Part shown: positions 6,153 through 11,364 of the stretch, in pieces
Position numbering within the stretch: the stretch's first letter is position 1
How the letters are laid out: the number at the start of each line of letters is the position of its first letter
From: Planctomycetota bacterium
GTDB taxonomy: Bacteria; Planctomycetota; Planctomycetia; Pirellulales; Pirellulaceae
Assembly: GCA_019347795.1 (NCBI GenBank)
Contig: JAHWKS010000075.1
Location: 1-11,364, forward strand
Reading direction: 5' to 3'
DNA: 11,364 nucleotides
The notes under the pieces: model-generated
Seen by the model: the letters and a program-made list of their open reading frames with translations, nothing else
Told to the model about the DNA's origin: nothing
Database searches by the model: none
Made by a program: the position numbers and the translations under genes

Positions 6153-6532
6153 TGCTCGCCTTTCTGCAGCACGGCCCCCAGCCGTTCGGTCGTCTCCGGG
6201 GCGTCCAGACTTGCCTTGCCGAATCCCGGCAGAGCCCCGGCTTCCACGGCAGACTGCTGATGATCCGGGAAGTTGGTGATCAGCATCACGGGCGTTGCGG
6301 CCAAAGCGGCGTCGGATTTCATCTCTCGAATGATGTCGATGCCGTCGCTGTGATCGCGATCGAGCTTACGGTTGACCAGCACCAAGTCGAACGGTCCCTC
6401 CCGCAGCGCCGCCAGGGCCTCCCAGCGAGTATGGGAAGCGACCACCTTGGCGTCAAACCGCCCTTCGATCAATCGCCGCAAAGCACCATGATCGGCGGCA
6501 CAATTCCCCACGTCAAGTACTCGCTTAGTCAT
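6149..6532 (-). CDS. Receiver-like (pseudo-receiver) protein with Asn at the phospho site
   Basis: The 127-residue protein has the (beta-alpha)5 pattern of a single receiver domain: RVLDVGNC at strand 1, KVVASHTRWEALAAL, FDLVLVNRKLDRD at strand 3, PVMLITNFPD at strand 4 and GFGKASL at strand 5. The conserved Thr/Ser-like residue (Thr86) and Lys106 are kept. The phosphoacceptor Asp is Asn54, and the usual acidic pair after strand 1 is replaced (DVGNCAADH). Phosphorylation by the ordinary mechanism is therefore unlikely, and the protein may signal by binding instead. I recall VNRKLDRD-type proteins as recurring in planctomycetes, which argues against a chance mutation. There is no output domain. 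GAGGAG lies a few bases before the ATG, and the stop overlaps the zinc-ribbon start. Confidence 0.82.
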   Translation of the reverse strand: MTKRVLDVGNCAADHGALRRLIEGRFDAKVVASHTRWEALAALREGPFDLVLVNRKLDRDHSDGIDIIREMKSDAALAATPVMLITNFPDHQQSAVEAGALPGFGKASLDAPETTERLGAVLQKGEQ

Positions 6533-6683
6533 TTAACTCCTCATGCTCATTGGACGAACTACATCCCTCGAATATGAAGCATACCCCCCCGATAGTAGTG
6601 ACAACGGTAGTTTTTTTCCTATCGCGATTTGCGGTTATCCACATGCAGCCACCCGCCGTCTGTGGTCGATTCCACCACTACTT

Positions 6684-6744
6684 AACGGCTCGTCACGCTC
6701 GCGTTGGGGCGCTTCCGCGGAAGTGCGAGCGGTGATGAGCCGTT
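6684..6744. terminator. Long stem-loop between sigma factor and receiver genes
   Basis: Arms AACGGCTCGTCACGCTCGC (6684-6702) and 6725-6744 pair with one bulge and one mismatch. The outer eight base pairs (AACGGCTC with GAGCCGTT) are perfect. Inside is the 12-base palindrome CTTCCGCGGAAG (6712-6723). Six T residues (6743-6748) follow on the plus strand. For minus-strand transcription from the sigma gene, whose stop is at 6748-6750, the hairpin comes directly after the stop but lacks a good U-run. It may still end that transcript or protect its 3' end. Read on the plus strand it is a classic terminator, though no plus-strand gene ends here. Confidence 0.55.
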
Positions 6745-6747
6745 TTT

Positions 6748-7371
6748 TCATGCTGACTCCTCCCCCAGCATCTCCCGCAGGCGGCGAAGCGCCCGCAGGT
6801 AACGCATGCTGGCCGCGGGCTGCGTCAGCCCGAGGGCCGCGGCCACTTCCTGGTTGCTCAACTGCTCGAAGTGCCGCATGATGACGACCTCGCGGTCGTT
6901 TTCCTCCAGCTCCTCCAAGGCGGCCTGAAAGCGTCGGGCCAACTCCCGCATCGTCGCCTCCGCGGCGGGGGTCCGCTCCATGTCGCGGATTTGGGCGGCC
7001 AGGTCCATTGTCGAGCGGTCATCGGCCTGAGGGACCGCCAGCCGCTGCTCCCGATCGACGCTCCGCTTGCCCGACACACGGTGCCGGCGATGGGAGTCGA
7101 TGATGCGATCGCGGGCGATGCTCCGCAGCCAGAGGTGGAACGGCATGGCGGGATTCTGCAGGTAGGCTTCGAGCCGGCGGTTGGCGTCCAGCAGGGTGTC
7201 TTGCACCACGTCGCTCACGTCCACGCGCCGCTGAATCTTCGGGTCCAGCCGCATCTGCACCAGCCGCCGCAGCGCATCCCGATGCCGCTCCAGCAGCCGA
7301 TTGACCGCCTCGCGATCCCCGCCGCGGGCGGCCTGGAGCAGTTCATGCGTCTGTTCGGTTTCGGGCCACAT
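6748..7371 (-). CDS. ECF-type sigma factor (planctomycete type)
   Basis: This 207-residue protein has a region 2 with AVNRLLERHRDALRRLV, SDVVQDTLLDANRRL (53-67) and MPFHLWLRSIARDRIID (76-92). A linker follows, and then a region 4 with ALEELEENDREVVIMRHF and the helix-turn-helix LSNQEVAAALGLTQPAASMR (171-190), which would contact the -35 element. The HRRHR segment after region 2 and the MWPE start are features I associate with planctomycete ECF sigma factors. It would direct RNA polymerase to a set of stress-related promoters. No anti-sigma factor gene is adjacent. The preceding terC gene ends 27 bases upstream, so it is probably read on a terC transcript. No clear Shine-Dalgarno precedes the ATG, because the space is taken by a short tandem repeat. 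Confidence 0.88.
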   Translation of the reverse strand: MWPETEQTHELLQAARGGDREAVNRLLERHRDALRRLVQMRLDPKIQRRVDVSDVVQDTLLDANRRLEAYLQNPAMPFHLWLRSIARDRIIDSHRRHRVSGKRSVDREQRLAVPQADDRSTMDLAAQIRDMERTPAAEATMRELARRFQAALEELEENDREVVIMRHFEQLSNQEVAAALGLTQPAASMRYLRALRRLREMLGEESA

Positions 7372-7375
7372 GAGC

Positions 7376-7394
7376 GAATGCGGAATGCGGAATG
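7376..7394. repeat. Tandem GAATGCG repeat in the terC-sigma spacer
   Basis: GAATGCG occurs at 7376-7382 and 7383-7389, followed by a partial copy GAATG at 7390-7394. It occupies most of the 27 bases between terC and the sigma factor gene, where a ribosome binding site would be expected. Confidence 0.7.
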
Positions 7395-7398
7395 ACGC

Positions 7399-8208
7399 CT
7401 ATCCGTGTTCGGCGGCAAGCTCCTCCTTCGTTCTTAATCTTCGCAGGCGGAGCCGCGTGTTCAACATCTCGACGATCACGCTGAAGGTCATCGCGAAGTA
7501 AATGTAGCCCTTGGGCACATGGATTCCCGTCCCCTCGGCCGTGAGCATCACGCCGATCAGCACCAGGAAGCTCAGGGCGAGCATCTTCAGCGTCGGGTGC
7601 CGGTGGACGAAATGGCTCACCTTCTCGGCGAAGATGATCATCACGGCGATGGCCAGGATCACCGCCACCACCATCACCGCCAGTTGATCGGTCATGCCCA
7701 CGGCCGTGATGACCGAGTCGAGCGAGAAGATGATGTCCATCAGCGCGATCTGCACCAGCACGCCGGTGAAGCTGACCGCCTTGGCGCCGTGCGTGTCGTG
7801 CTCGACTCCCTCCACTTCCCGGTGAATCTCGAGCGTGGCTTTCCAGACGAGGAACAGCCCTCCGCAGAGCAGGATCAGGTCGCGGATGGAAATCTCGTTC
7901 ACTTCCTCGTGCCCGGCCAGCCAGCTCGTGAACACGCCCGCTCCCTCCAGCTCGAAGAGCGGATCATCGAGCTGCATCACCGCACTGATGGAGAACAACA
8001 GGGCGATCCGCATTATTAAAGCCAGCCCCAGCCCCAGTCGCCGGGCATTGGGCTGCTGGTCCTCGGGGAGCCGGCCGGTGAGGATCGAGATGAAGACGAT
8101 GTTGTCGATCCCCAGCACGATCTCCATCACGGAGAGAAAGAAGAGCGCCACGAGGGCGTCCAGCGGGTTCTGCAGGATGTTCTGGAACGATTCGAGAATG
8201 GCGCCCAT
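7399..8208 (-). CDS. TerC-family integral membrane protein
   Basis: The 269-residue protein has about seven membrane segments and the TerC-family acidic motifs inside them: MEIVLGIDNIVFISIL (28-43; Glu29, Asp35, Asn36) and ALMDIIFSLDSVITAVG (156-171; Asp158, Asp164). Charged residues of this kind inside the membrane are thought to bind divalent metal. Family members are linked to tellurite resistance and, in better-studied cases, to manganese export and metal loading of secreted proteins. The C-terminal half (IIFAEKVSHFVHRHPTLKMLALSFLVLIG) is typical, and a basic cytoplasmic tail ends the protein. It is divergent from the cardiolipin synthase across 69 bases that presumably hold both promoters. 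The ECF sigma factor gene follows after 27 bases on the same strand, suggesting an operon and perhaps a link to envelope or metal stress. Confidence 0.92.
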   Translation of the reverse strand: MGAILESFQNILQNPLDALVALFFLSVMEIVLGIDNIVFISILTGRLPEDQQPNARRLGLGLALIMRIALLFSISAVMQLDDPLFELEGAGVFTSWLAGHEEVNEISIRDLILLCGGLFLVWKATLEIHREVEGVEHDTHGAKAVSFTGVLVQIALMDIIFSLDSVITAVGMTDQLAVMVVAVILAIAVMIIFAEKVSHFVHRHPTLKMLALSFLVLIGVMLTAEGTGIHVPKGYIYFAMTFSVIVEMLNTRLRLRRLRTKEELAAEHG

Positions 8209-8277
8209 CGTCGGCGTCTCACGGGGTGGTTATGGTAGGGACACGAACAGAAAACGCCCCATCATAGTGAATCCGCC

Positions 8278-9732
8278 ATGTGGAGGGAACTTGCCGAGCT
8301 GTGGCCGCACGTGCTGTTCGTCATGCAAACCGCATTGGCGATCGCGGCTACCTGCCACGCCGCCACGCGGAAGCGGGAGGTGCGGGCGGCGATCGGCTGG
8401 ATCGGCGTGATCTGGCTCTCGCCGTTTGTGGGGGTGGCGCTCTATCTGATGTTCGGCGTCAATCGCATTCAGCGACGCGCCCAGGAAACCCGTGGCCGGA
8501 CCCCCCGCATCGCGCCGCCGGACCATGAAAGCGTCTGCCGGATCGAGCAGTTGGCGGTAGTCGCCGGGGACGAGCACGAACGGATTCAGCCGCTGGTCCG
8601 CTATGTGGACCGCGTGACCGACGTCCCGCTCCTGGCCGGCAACCGCATTGAGGCGCTCTGCGGCGGCGAGGCCGCATACGGCGCCATGATCCGCGCGATC
8701 GATGAGGCCGAGCATTCGGTGACGTTGAGCACCTTCATCTTCGAACGCGACCAGGGCGGTCAGATGTTTTTGGAGGCGCTGCAGCGAGCCGTCGCGCGGA
8801 AGATCGAGGTCCGCGTGCTCGTGGACGCCGTCGGCTCGCGATGGTTCTCCTGGCCTTCCATCTACCGCCGACTCAAGCGGGCTGGCGTGCGGACCCGGCG
8901 GTTTCTTCCCTCGCGACTCCCGTGGCGGCTTCCCTACGCCAATCTCCGCAATCATCGCAAGGTCCTCGTGTGCGACGGCCGGATCGGCTTCACCGGCGGG
9001 ATGAACATTCGCCAGGAGCACCTTTTGGAGTCGGGAGCGAAGCATCCGGTGCAGGACGTTCACTTCCGGCTGACGGGACCTGTGGTCGCGCACCTGCAGA
9101 AGGCGTTTGTGGAGGATTGGGAGTTCACCACGGGCGAACACCTGTCGGGCGAAGCGTGGTTTCCCGCGTTGGCGCCGGAAGGGGAGGCGCTGGCCCGCGG
9201 CATCGCCGACGGGCCCGATGAGAATTTTGAACGGGCTCGGCTGATCTTCGAGGGAGGACTTGCCTGCGCTCAGCGGTCGGTCCACATCGCTACGCCTTAC
9301 TTCCTGCCGGACCAGGCGCTGATCTCCAGCCTTTCAACCGCGGCGCTGCGGGGCGTGGAAGTGAAGATCGTACTTCCGCTCCACAACAACCATAAAGTCG
9401 TCCATTGGGCGTCGCTGGGGCAGATGTGGCAGGTTCTCCAGTGGGGCTGCAAGGTGTACTTCTCGCCGCCCCCCTTCGACCATACCAAACTAATGGTGGT
9501 GGACGGCCTGTGGAGCGTCTTCGGCTCGACCAACTGGGACCCCCGCAGTCTCCGTTTGAACTTCGAGTTCAATGTCGAGTGTTACGACCGTCGGCTCGCG
9601 ACCGAGTTGACCGAGCTGATCGAAACGAAAATCGCCGCCGCCACGCCCGTCCGGCGAGCCGACCTCGATGCACGCTCCTACGCCCAAGTGCTTCGCGACG
9701 GCGTTGCACGGCTTGCGTCGCCCTACCTCTGA
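8278..9732 (+). CDS. cls: Cardiolipin synthase (phospholipase D family)
   Basis: Bacterial cardiolipin synthases of this type condense two phosphatidylglycerol molecules, or related lipids, at the membrane. The 484-residue length is normal for ClsA-like enzymes. Two N-terminal membrane segments (about 10-28 and 40-60, with WIGVIWLSPFVGVALYLMFG) form the PLDc_N anchor. Two HKD catalytic motifs follow. The first is HRKVLVCD (His226, Lys228, Asp233) within NLRNHRK, then GFTGGMNI. The second is HTKLMVVD (His402, Lys404, Asp409), then FGSTNWDPRS. Both are complete, so the enzyme should be active. The ATG at 8278 puts the first membrane segment at the N-terminus as expected, though no strong Shine-Dalgarno is visible. 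It is divergent from terC, and its stop is 20 bases from the stop of the convergent glycosyltransferase gene. Confidence 0.93.
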   Translation: MWRELAELWPHVLFVMQTALAIAATCHAATRKREVRAAIGWIGVIWLSPFVGVALYLMFGVNRIQRRAQETRGRTPRIAPPDHESVCRIEQLAVVAGDEHERIQPLVRYVDRVTDVPLLAGNRIEALCGGEAAYGAMIRAIDEAEHSVTLSTFIFERDQGGQMFLEALQRAVARKIEVRVLVDAVGSRWFSWPSIYRRLKRAGVRTRRFLPSRLPWRLPYANLRNHRKVLVCDGRIGFTGGMNIRQEHLLESGAKHPVQDVHFRLTGPVVAHLQKAFVEDWEFTTGEHLSGEAWFPALAPEGEALARGIADGPDENFERARLIFEGGLACAQRSVHIATPYFLPDQALISSLSTAALRGVEVKIVLPLHNNHKVVHWASLGQMWQVLQWGCKVYFSPPPFDHTKLMVVDGLWSVFGSTNWDPRSLRLNFEFNVECYDRRLATELTELIETKIAAATPVRRADLDARSYAQVLRDGVARLASPYL

Positions 9733-9752
9733 ACGTTTCCATCTTCCATTGT

Positions 9753-10706
9753 CTACGGCAGCACTTCCTGGAGGAGCGATTGCCAGCTTTCCCGTTCACG
9801 CTGGGGGCTGATGAGCGGAATCAGCCGGGCGCACCTTTGCGCCAGGTCTTGATAGAACTCGGAATCGCATTCGCACCGGCGGAGCAAGTCGGCCAGCCGT
9901 AGGGTGTCGCCGACCGGGAAGAAGCCGGGGTAATCCTCGCCCAACAGGCCGATCGAGCCGGAAATCCGCGAGGCAACGACCGGCGTGGAGGCCGCCGCCG
10001 CTTCGGAGATGACGTTGGCGCCTCCTTCCATCCGCGACGTGAGCGCGATCAGGCGGCTGCGGGCCAGGCGCCGCAGCGCTCGCCCACGCGGGAGTTCGCC
10101 CAGCCATAGATAGCGCGGGTTCCGCTCCATTTCCGCCCGCGCCCGAACTTCCATTTCCCGGCTGAGGGCCGCCCCCAGGTGAACGACGCGAATGCGGGAC
10201 TCTCGCGGCAATCTCCGCGCCGCCAAAGCGGTGCGGAAGGGATCCTTGACCGGACGCAGGTGCCCGATGACGCAAACCTCGAAGACCTGCTTGAGCGGCG
10301 GAGGCGGATTGCGGGGCGGCGCCGCCGATTGGTAAATCACGCGCGCCTTCGCCCGAAATCGCGGCGGCAATTCGTTCAATCCATGCGGCTGAAGCAGGAC
10401 CAGCCGCATCGCCAGCTCCAGCGATTTCCGCGCCGCGGCGCTGCGGTGGATGTCGCCGTAGAGGTCGGTGCCGGTCAGCGCCAGGACTATCGGCCTCTCA
10501 GGAAAGCTCTGATGGAACCGCGCCACCGCGGGAGCGCTCTTGCGGGCGTGCAGGGCGAGCAGCAGGTCGGCGTTCTGATCGCCGAACGCTTCGCCGATCT
10601 CGACGTGTGCGCCGAGCGACCGCAGGATTCGCGACCAGCGCTGGGCGGTGATGCGATTCCCCTTGCTGGAGCCCTTCGGCGCGGGGGTGACGATCAGCAC
10701 TCGCAT
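9753..10706 (-). CDS. senB: Selenosugar synthase SenB-like glycosyltransferase
   Basis: The 317-residue protein is a GT4-like glycosyltransferase with the N-terminal motif VTPAPKGSSKGNRITAQRW, LTGTDLYGDIH (78-88), HLRPVKDPFRTA (149-160), WLGELPR, and the nucleotide-sugar motif EGGANVISE (Glu227 and Glu235, an E-x7-E). This order and these motifs fit the family formerly annotated only as a conserved glycosyltransferase and later shown to be SenB. SenB uses selenophosphate and a UDP-sugar to make a selenosugar for selenoneine. Its start is seven bases after the stop of an EgtB/SenA-like gene on the same strand, as expected for senA-senB. No senC (SelD-like) is in the window. The ATG has only a weak ribosome binding site, so translation coupling to senA is plausible. 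It is convergent with cls. The family call is from memory of its motifs, not a search. Confidence 0.82.
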   Translation of the reverse strand: MRVLIVTPAPKGSSKGNRITAQRWSRILRSLGAHVEIGEAFGDQNADLLLALHARKSAPAVARFHQSFPERPIVLALTGTDLYGDIHRSAAARKSLELAMRLVLLQPHGLNELPPRFRAKARVIYQSAAPPRNPPPPLKQVFEVCVIGHLRPVKDPFRTALAARRLPRESRIRVVHLGAALSREMEVRARAEMERNPRYLWLGELPRGRALRRLARSRLIALTSRMEGGANVISEAAAASTPVVASRISGSIGLLGEDYPGFFPVGDTLRLADLLRRCECDSEFYQDLAQRCARLIPLISPQRERESWQSLLQEVLP

Positions 10707-10713
10707 GCCAAGC

Positions 10714-11364
10714 TCAGTCGCCTAGGGCGCAGGTGCGAAAGCCGGCCCAGACGTCGCGCCGGTCCGGAGTGTAGAAGTTCCGCCAGGTGTTGCGGATCAG
10801 CCTCGAGCGCGTTGCCCAGCAGCCTCCGCGGAGCACTTTCCGCGTTCCGAACCACGGCCGCGAGTATTCCCGGTAGGGATCGGGCGTAAACGCCGGATAC
10901 GGAAGAAAATTGCTGGCCGTCCACTCCCAGACGTTGCCGATCATCTGCCGGCAGCCGAAAACGCTGTCCCCCCCGGGCAACTGGTGAACATCGACTGCGC
11001 CCAACCTGCATCCGTCGAGATTGGCCGCGTCCGGCGCGGGAGGATCATCCCCCCACGGGAATCTTTGTTTCCGCTTGATCGCGACGCCGTCCGGCGGATT
11101 GGAGACGGCCGAGGCGGCCAATTCCCATTCCGCCTCGGTGGGCAATCTTCGCCTCGCCCACCGGCGCCACGCTTCGGCCTCGAACCAGTTGACGTGGATC
11201 ATCGGCCGACGCGGCTCGAGCGGCCGCCAGCGATCGAAGTCCCGCCGCTCCCATTCCCCGGCCCCTTTCCGCCGCCAGTATGTCGGCTGCATCGTGGCGG
11301 TCGACTCCCGCCACTTCCAGCCCGCCTCGCTCCAGAACTCGCGCCGGCCGTACCCCCCCTCCTC
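10714..11364 (-). CDS. senA: SenA/EgtB-type SUMF1-domain enzyme, C-terminal half (partial)
   Basis: The frame is open from the right window edge (minus strand) to a TGA at 10714-10716, giving 216 visible residues; the N-terminus is outside. The visible part is an FGE-sulfatase/SUMF1 domain: PRRPMIHVNWFEAEAW, RLPTEAEWELAA (73-84), FPWGDD, MIGNVWEWTAS (141-151), VLRGGCW and RNTWRNFYTPDRRDVWAGFR (191-210). RNFY-x-PDRR-type endings are typical of the EgtB branch. EgtB joins hercynine to a sulfur donor. SenA, its relative, joins hercynine to a selenosugar in selenoneine synthesis. The metal-binding HX3HXE site belongs to the missing DinB-like N-terminal domain and cannot be checked. The SenA rather than EgtB assignment rests mainly on the SenB-like gene seven bases downstream. 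A plain EgtB or another SUMF1 protein remains possible. Confidence 0.75.
   Translation of the reverse strand, partial: EEGGYGRREFWSEAGWKWRESTATMQPTYWRRKGAGEWERRDFDRWRPLEPRRPMIHVNWFEAEAWRRWARRRLPTEAEWELAASAVSNPPDGVAIKRKQRFPWGDDPPAPDAANLDGCRLGAVDVHQLPGGDSVFGCRQMIGNVWEWTASNFLPYPAFTPDPYREYSRPWFGTRKVLRGGCWATRSRLIRNTWRNFYTPDRRDVWAGFRTCALGD

Noticed and set aside
6635..6643. A perfect DnaA-box consensus, TTATCCACA, in the gap between the receiver and sigma genes.
   Set aside because: It is a single nine-base match without a cluster of further boxes, an AT-rich unwinding stretch or dnaA/dnaN nearby. One isolated match is expected by chance in a genome and does not support an origin.
6543..6881. Plus-strand open frames across the gap beside the sigma factor gene.
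   Set aside because: They run through the hairpin and into the antisense of the sigma gene, show no recognisable motif and have no ribosome binding site.

Overview
The window looks like a chromosomal segment from a GC-rich planctomycete, probably of the Pirellula/Lacipirellula type. This rests on lineage-typical proteins: a small ECF sigma factor starting MWPE, a receiver-like protein with a VNRKLDRD core, and a short YPGLGQLVQG membrane protein. It also rests on dispersed GTAGCCGCGGGCGCC palindromes between genes. The assignment is inference from recognisable families; no 16S or other marker is present.

Layout, left to right. Positions 3-428 hold the C-terminal end of a coiled-coil protein cut by the window edge. 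Positions 429-704 are non-coding and carry two unrelated palindromic repeat elements. Then come a class I methyltransferase (705-1511, +), a STAS anti-sigma-antagonist-like protein (1544-1909, -), a nucleotidyltransferase-fold protein (2089-2838, -) and a metallophosphoesterase (3003-3779, +). Positions 3780-4800 are a repeat-rich island: REP-like double hairpins lie on both sides of an N-terminally truncated IS200/REP-associated tyrosine transposase (4190-4594, -). Next are trehalose-6-phosphate phosphatase otsB (4808-5605, +) and a TTG-started small membrane protein (5703-5915, +). Convergent to these is a translationally coupled pair on the minus strand: a receiver-like protein with Asn at the phosphoacceptor site, then a membrane-anchored zinc ribbon. 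A hairpin-rich gap follows, then an apparent terC -> ECF sigma factor operon (minus strand, 8208-6748). A phospholipase-D-type cardiolipin synthase (8278-9732, +) is divergent from terC.

The most interesting part is the right end. The minus strand carries the C-terminal half of an EgtB/SUMF1-type enzyme (10714-11364, cut by the edge). Seven bases downstream of it lies a GT4-like glycosyltransferase (9753-10706) with the N-terminal motif and overall pattern of selenosugar synthase SenB. Together they look like senA-senB, two of the three genes of selenoneine biosynthesis; the third, senC (a SelD-type selenophosphate synthetase), is not in the window. The known pathway makes selenophosphate (SenC), transfers selenium to a UDP-sugar-derived sugar (SenB), and joins the selenosugar to hercynine (SenA). 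The SenA call is weaker than the SenB call, because its N-terminal metal-binding half is missing and it borrows support from its neighbour.

No tRNA, rRNA, CRISPR array or complete insertion sequence was seen. The other genes look like ordinary chromosomal housekeeping and accessory functions without one shared pathway.
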